Shown: piece after piece, positions 8,363 through 16,904 of the stretch
How the letters are laid out: every line of letters begins with the position of its first letter
Numbering within the stretch: the first letter of the stretch is position 1
Assembly (NCBI RefSeq): GCF_036002945.1
Contig: NZ_CP108529.1
Span: 248,001-312,000 of the forward strand
DNA: 64,000 bases
Origin: Streptomyces sp. NBC_01224
GTDB lineage: Bacteria; Actinomycetota; Actinomycetes; Streptomycetales; Streptomycetaceae
Reading direction: 5' to 3'
Notes under the pieces: model-generated
The model's database searches: none
What the model was told of the DNA's origin: nothing
Seen by the model: the letters and a program-made list of their open reading frames with translations, nothing else
Made by a program: the position numbers and the translations under genes

Positions 8363-9145
8363 GTGGTCCCACCAGAACGACCAGGAAGTCCGCCCCACAA
8401 GGTCGATCGCGTACTCGGGGAACGGCGTGGGCGGGTCATCGACGATGTTGTCCGCAGTCGACAGCACGTGCTCCAAAGCGAGCAGGCTCGCATGCTCTGC
8501 TTCGACTGGAGGTCTCGCGACCGATACGTGCAGCTCGCTGCCGAACAACGCCACAACCTGGGCACCGAAGCGGTCCTCCCAGCTCCGAAGGAGTGCACAC
8601 AGCAGAGGGAGAGGTGCCTCCGCGGACCACCCGATCAACGCAAGAGCATCGCTGCTGCGATGGGCAGGGACGAGAACGAGGCGGCACTCGTCCAGCCCGA
8701 ACTGGCCCGTCCCGATGAGCCCGGCAAGCAGGCTTGACGCAGCCTCCTCGGGCGTGGGGCCTTCAGAGGCAAGGGGCATCTCCGGTGCCAGGCCCGGCCA
8801 CTGTCCGAAAGGCGGCCCGGGGTCGTGTGGCCACGACTCGATTCCCTGAGGTACCGGGGCAGGCGTCGGGTCCGTCCAGAACGGCAGCCTGCTGCGGCGG
8901 TACTCAGCGAAGCCCGCGGCCAGCACCTCGTCCAGGCGGACGGCGTCGGCGTGGTCCAGGCTGAGCGGTTTTCCCATGGCGGCGGGCCAGCACAGGAGTG
9001 GAACCGGGGCATGTGCTCGTTGCTTGCTCAGCAGGCGGGGCCACAGCCTTTCGACGTCTTGAGGGAATTCGTCTGAGACCCACACACGTACGGGACCACG
9101 AGACAGGAACCGGCCGGGAGGCAATCCATCGGGCAGAACAAACAT
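8351..9145 (-). CDS. DUF4253 domain protein (IS passenger)
   Basis: 264 residues from ATG 9145. The C-terminal half has DUF4253 hallmarks: LLRSWEDRFGA, LHVSVARPP, an EH...DNIVDDP stretch and the terminal WSFWWD. DUF4253 proteins are common in actinobacteria, function unknown. Family members usually end at WWD; here HGAY and the TGA follow, and these codons lie in the terminal repeat of the neighbouring IS, so the IS supplies the stop. The frame is open upstream to 9322, but that extension crosses the element's own end repeat (9214-9231), so the start is placed at 9145, inside the element. No strong ribosome site is visible. Confidence 0.7.
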   Translation of the reverse strand: MFVLPDGLPPGRFLSRGPVRVWVSDEFPQDVERLWPRLLSKQRAHAPVPLLCWPAAMGKPLSLDHADAVRLDEVLAAGFAEYRRSRLPFWTDPTPAPVPQGIESWPHDPGPPFGQWPGLAPEMPLASEGPTPEEAASSLLAGLIGTGQFGLDECRLVLVPAHRSSDALALIGWSAEAPLPLLCALLRSWEDRFGAQVVALFGSELHVSVARPPVEAEHASLLALEHVLSTADNIVDDPPTPFPEYAIDLVGRTSWSFWWDHGAY

Positions 9146-9231
9146 GGTCGCACCGTAGACCGCGGTTCCGACAGCGCAGCCGCCTGAGGCACCAACGACG
9201 CCTCCGCTCTCAGTGATCCAAACGAAACTGC

Positions 9232-9330
9232 CTAGTTGCGCCACGGTCCACCTCGCCGTCGGCGTCCTTGCCCGTACGGTGCCCAATACCCGGCCGACGG
9301 CCACTCGCGCCTCCGGTGCCATGACTCAAT
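9232..9330 (+). pseudogene. LysE-type exporter, 3' part
   Basis: Continuation of the exporter gene broken at 6366. After one CTAG is removed the frame reads ...TLHMASCATVHLAVGVLARTV and then Arg/Thr-rich sequence ending SGAMT, matching the usual family ending (VYLxVGVLARxVLRxRPxxxRxxxRxSGxxM). The last membrane helix has decayed. Confidence 0.6.
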
Positions 9331-9339
9331 CCGTCAGCA

Positions 9340-9658
9340 ACCTCTCTCGCCGGCCGCAGGGTGGGAGGGAGTATTCACAACGTCTGCTGACCCGTCGCAG
9401 TGAACGCCTTCTGGCCGCCCCGGACGCCGAATACTCCAGTTGGCACACGGGCAGCGTTCGTCCGGACCTCTGGGCTGTTCCCATGGCTTCAATGTGGTCG
9501 CCGACGGCAGAGGACAGCAGATTGATCTCGTACTCCACCGTGAGCACCGAGGTGTTCTCGGTAAACAGGGTGAAGGCCGCGTAGCCGCCACGCTGTCCGC
9601 GATGGCGGGTGGCTCCCGCTTGGAAGTGGCCGTTCTGCTGAGTCAATTCGGGCGTCAC
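9340..9658 (-). pseudogene. PaaI-type thioesterase remnant
   Basis: A hotdog-fold thioesterase remnant. TENTSVLTVEYEINLLSSAVGD followed by SGRTLPVCQLEY matches the central strands of PaaI-like acyl-CoA thioesterases. Just upstream, the catalytic-helix region is out of frame (TRHRGQR in this frame), but the neighbouring frame reads AIADS, as in the family, so two compensating indels bracket it. The C-terminal strand is not recognisable. It lies just beyond the lysE remnant. Confidence 0.55.
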
Positions 9659-9830
9659 GCAAAGATCCGCACGAACACCAGATGCCGGCAGGCGGCCCGG
9701 CCAGCCAGTTAGGGAGACAGGCCAGGGGCGACCGGGCCACCGCCGGTATCTCCATCCTCAGGGCAGACCCGCACCGCCGCATCTGGGCCGGCCAGATGCG
9801 CCCGCCGTCACCCCGGGCCACCCTGGAGTC

Positions 9831-10079
9831 ATGGCAACACCACCGATCACCATCCACGCCCCCACCCCGTCCGGCGCCCGGCCCGTAACCGTACACGTCA
9901 ACAGTCGCGACGAAAGACTCGGACTCGCACACAGCGATCACGACCTCATCGTGTTCCTCGCCGACGCCGGCTTGGCGGACCCGGAGCGGATCCTCGACAA
10001 CCCCGCTGTGGTCCAATGGCAAGGCGCCGAAGCGCATCGGTACGAGGTCATCGCCAGCCGCTCGCTAAAGGCACGATGA
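9831..10079 (+). CDS. Small hypothetical protein
   Basis: An 82-residue protein from ATG 9831, with GGAG 8 bp upstream. It begins MATPPITIHAP and has an Asp/His-rich centre (LAHSDHDLIVFLADAGL) and a tail with VVQWQGAEAHRYEV. There is no signal peptide or membrane helix. It looks like a small actinobacterial hypothetical protein often found in accessory DNA; function unknown. Confidence 0.65.
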   Translation: MATPPITIHAPTPSGARPVTVHVNSRDERLGLAHSDHDLIVFLADAGLADPERILDNPAVVQWQGAEAHRYEVIASRSLKAR

Positions 10080-10101
10080 CGATCGGGCCTGTTGATCTGT
10101 T

Positions 10102-10389
10102 TCAGCCTCTGCCCGCCGCACAAGGCATCGAGCAGTTCGTGGTGAGTGGTGCCCATACAACGTCGTGAACGTCACCAGGTGATGCAGCCAGTGATCGCCG
10201 GCGTATATCGCTCGGGAGATTCAGCAGACCGACACCTACGGCGGCGACAGCAGTCAGCCCTCCGGCCTCGGACAGCCACAGCCACTCACGGCCGGGGACC
10301 GGCTTCGTAGGGCCGCCGCTGTTCTTGAAATCTCCGACGCTTTGCACCAGCCGACCACCCACGATCAGGGACTGCGGGGCGCCAACCAT
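10102..10389 (-). CDS. Possible small membrane protein or fragment
   Basis: A 95-codon frame with one hydrophobic segment (about residues 35-57: WLWLSEAGGLTAVAAVGVGLL) after a Gly/Pro-rich start. No family is recognised and no clear ribosome site is seen. It could be a real small membrane protein, a fragment, or chance. Confidence 0.3.
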   Translation of the reverse strand: MVGAPQSLIVGGRLVQSVGDFKNSGGPTKPVPGREWLWLSEAGGLTAVAAVGVGLLNLPSDIRRRSLAASPGDVHDVVWAPLTTNCSMPCAAGRG

Positions 10390-10566
10390 GCGCTGGGTAA
10401 TGGCGAGTAATTCTGGTCATCACCTTTTCTCAGAGCAGGCGCTGAACTAGTTGATGGAAGAGTGCACGGGGCGCGATGGACCGGGCCAGCGCATCAGCGT
10501 GACAGGCGGCATCTTCCGCGCCCTGATGAATGGGGGACCAAGGCCGCAGAGACATCAGAAAAGGAG

Positions 10567-10599
10567 GCATCAGACCTGTGAGACAAACAGGTCTGATGC
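10567..10599. terminator. Perfect 13-bp hairpin downstream of the lectin gene
   Basis: GCATCAGACCTGT (10567-10579) and ACAGGTCTGATGC (10587-10599) pair perfectly around a 7-nt loop, 45 bp past the lectin stop codon. It is most simply its terminator; an operator is possible. Confidence 0.5.
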
Positions 10600-10644
10600 A
10601 GTGGGGGTCACTACAGGGAACCCCGGAACGACGCTACCGAGGGG

Positions 10645-11121
10645 TTAGTCTCCCGTGTTGGTGGCCCAGACCGGGCGCCTGTCGGCGTTGTAGACGACTA
10701 CGTTGCCGTCGTCCTGGACGGCGAGGTACGCACCCTTGCGCCAGGTGCCGGAGGCCCAGAGCGGGTGGCCGCCGCGGTCATACAGGACGAAGTTCCCGTC
10801 TTCCTGCATGACCGCATGGTCGCCGTTGGGGTAGGCGCCGGGGGCCTGCCACACCGGCCGGTTGTCCTTGTAGAGGACGAAGTTCCCGTCCTGCTGCACC
10901 CGCAGGATGGCCCGACCGTTGCCCGAGGTCCAGGCGTGGTTCTTGTACAGCGTCGCCCTCGGATGGATCAGCGTGTCGGACGTGGGGCGCGCACCGGAGG
11001 CCTGGGTGTGGCGAACCGCAGCCGACGCGGACACGGAGGCCTGAGCGGTACCCGCCAGCGTTCCGCCGACCGCGAGCAGCGCGGTCGCGACGGCGAGCGA
11101 CGGGAAGGCACGGAGTTTCAT
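10645..11121 (-). CDS. Secreted bulb-type (B-type) lectin
   Basis: 158 residues. ATG 11121 is preceded by GAAGGGA; a longer frame to 11181 lacks a start signal. Residues 1-29 are a Sec signal peptide (MKLRAFPSLAVATALLAVGG, then an AQA site). The mature part is one beta-prism II domain with three QxDxNxVxY-type motifs: QQDGNFVLY, QEDGNFVLY and QDDGNVVVY. These are the mannose-binding pockets of bulb-type lectins, so all three sites look competent. Such secreted lectins in Streptomyces probably bind mannose-containing glycans or act against other organisms; the ligand here is not known. Its neighbours are not related. Confidence 0.85.
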   Translation of the reverse strand: MKLRAFPSLAVATALLAVGGTLAGTAQASVSASAAVRHTQASGARPTSDTLIHPRATLYKNHAWTSGNGRAILRVQQDGNFVLYKDNRPVWQAPGAYPNGDHAVMQEDGNFVLYDRGGHPLWASGTWRKGAYLAVQDDGNVVVYNADRRPVWATNTGD

Positions 11122-11557
11122 CAATTTCCCTTCAAGGGATCGGAGGCGTCCTGTTTTCAGGCCGCGCCATGAAACTCCCACAGATCCTTCAGAGAAAACC
11201 TGTTCCGAGAGATCTGGAATTAGTGCGGATTACTGACATCCATATCATCATCGGTGGATACTTGTTTCGCGGAAAACCATCTCCCAGCTTCAGGGTGAAT
11301 CGTCAACACGTTCTCGTCCCGGCAGCACCGATAGGAGTTCGTCACACGCGGGACAATAGGCGGCGCCCCGGGGCTGCCAGCTTTCCCGTCGCTCCCCCAT
11401 CAGCTCCGTTTCGTCGACGCCTGACCGTGCCGGCCCGGCCAAAGCAGCGGTGCGCGGCGCCGTACGCGAAACCACGTCGTCGACCGCCAGGAAACCGCCG
11501 ACCTGGGCTGGACCTGGTTGGCAGGCGGCTCGATGAGCCAGGTGGCTGCCTGGTGGC

Positions 11558-12511
11558 CTAGGTGTACTGACCCGTGAGGTTGGGGACGCGGCTGGCGGGT
11601 GGTCGGCCCTTGAGCGCGGTGTGTCCGCGGTGGTGATTGTAGGTGTGCAGCCATGCGGGATAGGCGTCGCGTCGCTCGGCCTCGCTCCGGTAGGCCTTGG
11701 CGTAGGCCCATTCGTCGAGGAGGGTGCGGTTGAACCTCTCCACCTTCCCATTGGTCTGGGGCCGGTAGGGGCGGGTCCGCTTGTGCGAAATCCCCTGTCC
11801 GGCAAGGGAGTTGCGCCAGAGATGGGATTTGTGGCAGGCGCCGTTGTCGGTCAGGACTCGTTCGACGGTGATTCCGGCCTGCGCGAAGAACGCGTGGGCG
11901 CGCTGCCAGAATCCGACGGCGGTCTCCTTCTTCTCGTCAGAGAGGATCTCGCTGTAGGCGAGGCGGGAGTGGTCATCGACGGCGTTGTGCAGGTAGCTGT
12001 AGCCGACGCCGGAGCGGGTCTTGCGGCCAGCCTGACGCCCGAGGGTCTTGTGGCCTCCGCCGTCGGGGATGATGCCGAGCTTCTTGATGTCGACGTGCAC
12101 CAGCTCGCCGGGGCGCTCACGTTCGTAGCGGCGTATGACGCGGCCGGTGGCACGGTCCAGATGGGTCAGGCGGGCCAGGCCGTAGCGGGTCAGGGCCCGG
12201 TGGACGGTCGCGGGGCTCAGCCCCAGGAGGTAGGCGATACGGGCCGGCCCCCACCGGCGCAGGACGCGGACCTTGATGATCCGCCGCTCGGTACGGGTCG
12301 GGGTCCGTCGCGGGCTGTGATGCGGGCGCGAGGACCGGTCGGTCATGCCTGCCTCGCCCAGCTCGCGGTAGCGGCCGGCCCACCGCTGGGCCGTCGTGGG
12401 CGAGACCTGGAAGCGTTCGGCAGCACGGCGCAGCGGCCAGCCGTCTTCCACGACGCAGCGGGCCAGACGCAGGCGGCCGGTCTCGGTCAGGGGTGCATTA
12501 CGGTGAGGCAT
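11558..12511 (-). CDS. IS481-family transposase
   Basis: 317 residues from ATG 12511; an ORF extension to 12550 lies outside the conserved part. An N-terminal helix-turn-helix (AAERFQVSPTTAQRWAGRYRE, residues about 30-50) is followed by an rve integrase core with the DDE set: Asp in HVDIKKLG, Asp in LTDNGACHKS and Glu in KVERFNRTLLDEW. The length and domain order are normal for IS481. The final codons read QYT-TAG: the stop codon is made by the TAG of the CTAG target duplication, not by the element itself. Confidence 0.92.
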   Translation of the reverse strand: MPHRNAPLTETGRLRLARCVVEDGWPLRRAAERFQVSPTTAQRWAGRYRELGEAGMTDRSSRPHHSPRRTPTRTERRIIKVRVLRRWGPARIAYLLGLSPATVHRALTRYGLARLTHLDRATGRVIRRYERERPGELVHVDIKKLGIIPDGGGHKTLGRQAGRKTRSGVGYSYLHNAVDDHSRLAYSEILSDEKKETAVGFWQRAHAFFAQAGITVERVLTDNGACHKSHLWRNSLAGQGISHKRTRPYRPQTNGKVERFNRTLLDEWAYAKAYRSEAERRDAYPAWLHTYNHHRGHTALKGRPPASRVPNLTGQYT

Positions 12512-12631
12512 GAGGGCCTTCTGCTGGTCGGTGGAGATGTCGCAATCCACACCGAACCCGGAAGGCCCTCACTCGTTGAAGATCACCCGACCGTGATCGC
12601 TGTCACCAACCTCCATGGACAGAACACCTAG
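11558..12631 (-). mobile_element. IS481-family insertion sequence
   Basis: A 1066-bp element (11562-12627) with imperfect inverted ends GTGTACTGACC and GGACAGAACAC, flanked by CTAG on both sides (11558-11561 and 12628-12631). The coordinates given include the target duplication. The single transposase gene is intact. Confidence 0.85.
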
Positions 12632-12749
12632 CCGCCGACCCGGATTCCGGCGTATGCGAGACCCTTGCCACGCATCCGGACCCGCCCACCGGCCCGCGCG
12701 ACCTCCTGGCGAGGGACTCGGACATGTTCGCCCAACGCCATCGCGGACC

Positions 12750-13045
12750 GCCCAGACACGGCCTGGCAGAACGGCAGCGTGTTCATGCACCTCAACGGCA
12801 CGCTCCGGCGGTTGGTACAGGAGAGCGAAGGCCGGGACCCGGGGCCAAGCACATGCGGGCTGGACGCCCAGAGCGTCAAAACCTCAGCCAACGTGGTGCC
12901 GACGGCCGGCCAGTGCATCGATGCGGGCAAGGAAACCGTAGGGCATCGACACCCTCGGCCTTCTACTGGCTGCCCGGGTCACCCTCGCCAGCTACCGCGA
13001 CAACACCGGCGGCATCCACCCGGCAGGAGCTCGAACCTCCCACGG
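12750..13045 (+). pseudogene. IS5/IS112-like transposase remnant
   Basis: One frame carries LNGTLRRLVQESEGRDPGPS, LDAQSVKTSANV and QCIDAGKETVG, matching the IS112-like part (LREQVRxxEGRxxxPS...IDSQSVKTSANV...DAxKxIVGRK). A shift near 12950 continues DTLGLLLAARVTLASYRDN in another frame. Both ends are missing. It lies just right of the IS481 element. Confidence 0.65.
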
Positions 13046-13348
13046 CGAGCCGGCTCCGGCCACGGTGTACTGCTCGACGGCGACGTCCGCAGGAACGACC
13101 ACGGGGCTCGCGTCCCTCGGAACTCACTCTCACTCAAGCGCTCCCGCCTCCCGGACAGGCGAGGTGGGCCAACCGAAGCATGCGAGCTGTTGAAATATTC
13201 CGACGCAACAACTTTCCGGGTCATGGCCCTCCTCACACCAAATATAGTTTTTCGTTCAACTACATCGGAGTACTGTCGCAAGTGCCTGACGAAAGGCAGC
13301 CCGTGATTCTGTTCGTGCAGGTCACGGGGCAAGCAAGGAGGAAAGATC

Positions 13349-13720
13349 ATGGCATACACATTTGCGCGTCGGGCTGCCGTCGCGGTGGCCTCTGTGGCAG
13401 TCGCAGCGGCCGGACTCCTCGCCACTGGCGGTTCCGCCTCGGCCGCGACCCTCACGACCGGCGACCGGCCTGCCGTCGTTTCTCACACCACGCGGTCCGC
13501 TGACGCCCACCACGAGGGCCGGCCCGGTCGCTGGGACGAGGGTTGGGGCAGGCACGACGACGGTGATCGTGGTTACCAGGGCCACCACCATGATGGACAT
13601 CGCTACTGGAGCCGAGACCATAATGACCGCGGCCGCTACCGGGTAAGCGAAGACGACATTCGTCGCCAGTGGGTCCTCGACCAGATCTACTGGCTCCAGG
13701 ACCACGACACACGTCGCTAG
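13349..13720 (+). CDS. Secreted His/Asp/Gly-rich protein
   Basis: 123 residues from ATG 13349, with a strong AAGGAGGA ribosome site. Residues 1-32 are a Sec signal peptide (ARRAAVAVASVAVAAAGLLA, then ASA). The mature part (about 50-95) is rich in His, Asp, Gly, Arg and Trp, suitable for metal binding, and ends with a helical WVLDQIYWLQDHD. No family is assigned. The TAG stop is part of a CTAG in which an IS1380 element is inserted; because the target is duplicated, the stop is the original one. A similar Asp/Gly-rich exported protein lies at 52135-52716. Confidence 0.7.
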   Translation: MAYTFARRAAVAVASVAVAAAGLLATGGSASAATLTTGDRPAVVSHTTRSADAHHEGRPGRWDEGWGRHDDGDRGYQGHHHDGHRYWSRDHNDRGRYRVSEDDIRRQWVLDQIYWLQDHDTRR

Positions 13721-15384
13721 CCTCGGGCTTTCACGTGGCTGGGTGTCCGATGCGTGATCGGAAACGCGAAGAGTGCTCCTGACCTGCAACGATGGGACTT
13801 GTCTAGGGTCCAGGTCGGCGCATGAAAGAAGCACTCCTCAGGTGAAGAAGCGTATCGGGTCCTATCCGCGTGTCCGCATCGAGGGCGGCGGGAGCGGGGT
13901 GGTCTCGCAGGCTGGCGGAGTACTGCTGGTCGAGACTGCCCGTAAGACCGGCCTGGATACCGAGATATCGGCGGCGCTGAGGCCGTGGCGGCGGCCTCGG
14001 GCGGTGCACGATCCGGGCAAGATCCTGCTGGATGTGGCTCTCGCGGTCGCGCTGGGCGGGGACTGCCTGGCCGATGCGGGACTGCTGCGGGCCGAGCCGG
14101 CCGTGTTCGGGCCGGTGGCCTCCGACCCAACGGTCTCCCGGCTGATCGACACCCTCGCCGCGGCCGGGGACAAGGCCCTGACCGCGATCCGCTCGGCGCG
14201 CGCCGAAGTGCGCGAGTACGTCTGGACGTTGGCCAAAGATGCGGCGCCGGATAGGGGCGGCCAGGTGATTGTGAACCTGGACGGAGTGCTGGTCCTGGCC
14301 CACTCCGACAAGCAGGACGCGGCCGCGACCTGGAAGAAGTCGTTTGGACATCACCCCCTGATGGGCTTCGTCGACCACGGAAGCGGTGGCACCGGGGAGC
14401 CGGTGGCAGCACTGTTGCGGCCGGGGAACGCGGGATCCAACACCGCCGCCGACCACATCACCGCCACTCAACTCGCTTTGGCCCAGCTCCCCAAGCGTCA
14501 CCGGCGCGGCCGGTCCACACTGATCCGTACCGACTCCGCGGGCGGCACCCATGAGTTCCTCGCCTGGCTCACGAAACGGGGCCGGTGGCTGTCGTACTCG
14601 GTCGGGATGACCATCACTGAGCAGATTCATCAGGCCGTGTTGAAGGTCCCGGCCTCCGCCTGGACCCCAGCGGTCGAGCCGGGCGGCGAGATCCGCGACG
14701 GCGCCTGGACCGCCGAACTCGACGGCGACACACTCAAGGGCTGGCCGAAGGGAATGCGGCTGATCGTCCGCAAGGAACGGCCCCACCCCGGCGCCCAGTT
14801 GCGCTTCACCGACGCCGACGGCCTGCGGCTCACCTGCTTCGCCACCAACACGACGGGCGGGAAGATCACGGACCTGGAACTGAGGCACCGCCGACGGGCG
14901 AGGGCAGAGGACCGCATTCGGAACGCACGGGCCACCGGCCTGCGGAACCTGCCCCTGCACGAGACCGCACAGAACCGGATCTGGCTGGAGATCGTCCAGC
15001 TCGCCCTCGACCTGCTCGCCTGGATGCCGATGCTCGCTCTGACCGGCAAACCCCGCCTCTGGGAGCCCCGCCGCCTGCGGTTGCGGCTGTTCTCCGCCGC
15101 TGCCCAACTCATCACCACCGCCCGCCAACGGCACCTGCGATTCGCCCACCACTGGCCATGGACCGACGTGATCACAGACGCGATCAGACGGCTCGACACC
15201 CTCCCGAACCCACGCTGACCAGCAACAACCCGTCCCGACGAGCAGAAGAGCCACCGACCGGAACCGTGGAATCCGGCGCCCACCCGATGCGACGATCGGG
15301 CCACCCGTATGCCCGCACACGCTCCACAACGACGCATTGGCCGCCAGCCGAAGCTGACGACCAATCACGAAAGATCGAGGCTAG
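13717..15384 (+). mobile_element. IS1380-family insertion sequence
   Basis: A 1660-bp element (13721-15380) with ends beginning CCTCG (left CCTCGGGCTTTCACGTGGCTGG; right complement CCTCGATCTTTCGTGATTGG), flanked by CTAG at 13717-13720 and 15381-15384. The coordinates given include both target copies. It is full length for the family and carries one transposase gene. Confidence 0.85.
13842..15218 (+). CDS. IS1380-family transposase
   Basis: 458 residues from GTG 13842 (VKKRIGSYPRVRIEGGG, the typical IS1380 start); the open frame extends upstream to 13773 but without conserved sequence. IS1380 features include VHDPGKILLDVALAVALGGDCLAD, the SDPTVSRLID segment, the catalytic Asp in VNLDGVLVLAHSDK, GFVDHG, and LIRTDSAGGTHEFL for the second Asp. 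The usual length is about 460, so it is complete and potentially active. A 521-codon antisense frame across it is a shadow. Confidence 0.92.
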   Translation: MKKRIGSYPRVRIEGGGSGVVSQAGGVLLVETARKTGLDTEISAALRPWRRPRAVHDPGKILLDVALAVALGGDCLADAGLLRAEPAVFGPVASDPTVSRLIDTLAAAGDKALTAIRSARAEVREYVWTLAKDAAPDRGGQVIVNLDGVLVLAHSDKQDAAATWKKSFGHHPLMGFVDHGSGGTGEPVAALLRPGNAGSNTAADHITATQLALAQLPKRHRRGRSTLIRTDSAGGTHEFLAWLTKRGRWLSYSVGMTITEQIHQAVLKVPASAWTPAVEPGGEIRDGAWTAELDGDTLKGWPKGMRLIVRKERPHPGAQLRFTDADGLRLTCFATNTTGGKITDLELRHRRRARAEDRIRNARATGLRNLPLHETAQNRIWLEIVQLALDLLAWMPMLALTGKPRLWEPRRLRLRLFSAAAQLITTARQRHLRFAHHWPWTDVITDAIRRLDTLPNPR

Positions 15385-15762
15385 TGGATCCGGGAACACA
15401 AACATCGTTCATGCCGCTGCGACGCAGCCGTTGATTTTCGTGGAACACCACGGGCGGCTGCTTCGGTCACAGCGATGCATCACAACGACAACTACCGCTC
15501 CCTCCAACAGGAGTGGCAACCCGATGGGCACTGGCACCGGTTCCCAGCCAACGAGGCTCTTGACGCCTGTGGCGGATGCGTGATGCGCGCGGGCTTCTAT
15601 GGAAGGGCGAGGCCCGTCCACAGGAGAAACTCGCCTCGAGAACGCGCCGTCAGCAAGTACAGGTCATCTACCAAAGGCACCGTCAAAGGGTTCCGGGCCA
15701 GCCCTGAACCAACCCCCTTGAGGGCATTATCCCCTGCATCGGACCAGCAATCCGATACAGGA

Positions 15763-15790
15763 TCCACCGGTCCTGGATGGCCACCGGTGG
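15763..15790. repeat. 9-bp inverted repeat
   Basis: TCCACCGGT (15763-15771) and ACCGGTGGA (15782-15790) pair around a 10-nt loop. It lies 30 bp before the larger stem-loop; both may belong to one structured element. Confidence 0.5.
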
Positions 15791-15819
15791 ATAATCAGAG
15801 TACGGCTGGGGAAGCCGCA

Positions 15820-15899
15820 CTCAGCCGCGGGGCGGAATTCGCAGTCGCTTCAAGGGACAGCGGCGACTGGTACACCGAATTCCGCCTCGCGGCACTGAG
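15820..15899. repeat. Long imperfect stem-loop
   Basis: The outer arms 15820-15841 and 15876-15899 pair over about 22 bp with one mismatch and a 2-nt bulge (arm tips GCGGAATTCG and CGAATTCCGC). An inner stem CAGTCGC (15842-15848) with GCGACTG (15863-15869) follows after a 6-nt one-sided bulge, closing a 14-nt loop. No gene overlaps. It could be a structured RNA, a MITE-like element or a recombination site. Confidence 0.6.
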
Positions 15900-16559
15900 C
15901 GTGGGGCGGAGGGAATGAGCCGAGTGCTCCTTTTTGCCCTGGCCACTGGTCACCCAACATATTCCATTGACGAGTTCCTGCCCCCCGGTAATACGCGGAC
16001 TCGACGGTCACCGTCCCCGCGAGCCGGTTTGATGTCCCGTCAATCTCTGCGCGTGAGCGCGGGCGCGTTCCGTGACATCGAGGCGCCGGTCAGGCGCCCT
16101 GTCCCCATCGCGTCCGCGCGGTGAGTAGATGCTCGACCCGTGGAGGTGGATCCGAGCGGGCTCCGGCCTCCATGGCCCGATCCCCGGGCCTTTCGGCAAC
16201 GGCCGGCCGGGCCCGGCCCCCGAGGACGACGTGCCCGGCTGCGAGCCACTCCCCACCCCGGCGCCCGCCGTCAGTGTTGCAGACCCGAGTCCTGGCACGC
16301 GGTGTGGCCGAACTCGCCCGGCCCACGGTGACAGGCGCGGTGACCTGCCGGCCTCGGGGGACGTCATCCACATCACGATGCAAGAATTCGCCGCCCTTCT
16401 GGACAGCGCCACCGGAGAACTCGGTGTGCGCCCCTGTTGACGCCACGGCCACGCCACGGTGGCGCCGCGCCCCACGCACGGAGTATCCCGGAAGACCCCT
16501 ACGACCGCTAACGGGGTGGCAAGGAACGCGGCCCCTCAAGACTGCCGTCACTGGATGTG

Positions 16560-16597
16560 CAGGAACTGCGAGGTTTCACAGGAACTGCGAGGTTTCA
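16560..16597. repeat. 19-bp tandem duplication
   Basis: CAGGAACTGCGAGGTTTCA occurs twice head to tail (16560-16578 and 16579-16597) without mismatch, in non-coding sequence. Confidence 0.85.
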
Positions 16598-16904
16598 GAT
16601 GGGTGCAAGGGCATGCCGTTGGCAAAACGCTGCCGCACCACCCCGATACGGATCTCTGTTTTGGTCGAGGTCGAGACATGAGCCAACCGCCGCCGGGGCG
16701 GCGGTGCTGGGCACCGCCCGGGATCTGCCTCCCCCACTCCTGCCTCCAACACGATTTGTTCACCGTGGGAGCACTGCGCTCCCTCATCTCCGTGGAGATC
16801 GTGCTGCGCAACCGGTTCCGATCCGCCCGTCATCCCTATCTGAGAATCGCCATGCGCCGATGCAGCCGAATGCGACTCACCGCGGATTCCGCCACCGATT
16901 GGGG

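Larger units (their letters stand above)
6367..9231 (-). mobile_element. Cargo-carrying IS5-like element inserted in lysE
   Basis: The ends are 18-bp inverted repeats, GCCGTTTCGTTTGGATCA at 6367-6384 and its complement at 9214-9231 with one mismatch. Both are flanked by a CTAG direct repeat (6363-6366 and 9232-9235). Joining the flanks at one CTAG restores the lysE-type reading frame (HMA-SCATVHLAVGVLART), so the whole 2865 bp behaves as one insertion. It holds a transposase gene on the minus strand, a second nested IS (7270-8362) and a DUF4253 gene. A simple IS5 relative is about 0.9 kb, so some 0.85 kb of non-IS DNA is carried as cargo. Confidence 0.75.
15385..16904. other. Long gene-poor interval with repeats
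   Basis: About 1.5 kb without a convincing intact gene. It contains a 9-bp inverted repeat (15763-15790), a long imperfect stem-loop (15820-15899) and a 19-bp tandem duplication (16560-16597), listed separately. A frame at 16129-16440 ends IHITMQEFAALLDSA, which faintly resembles a DUF397 tail, but is too weak to call. Confidence 0.45.

Noticed and set aside
13803..15368. 521-codon minus-strand frame
   Set aside because: It lies antisense to the IS1380 transposase and has low-complexity composition; shadow of high-GC coding DNA.
16129..16440. Possible DUF397 gene
   Set aside because: Only the last 15 residues look similar; the WRKSSYSG core is absent.
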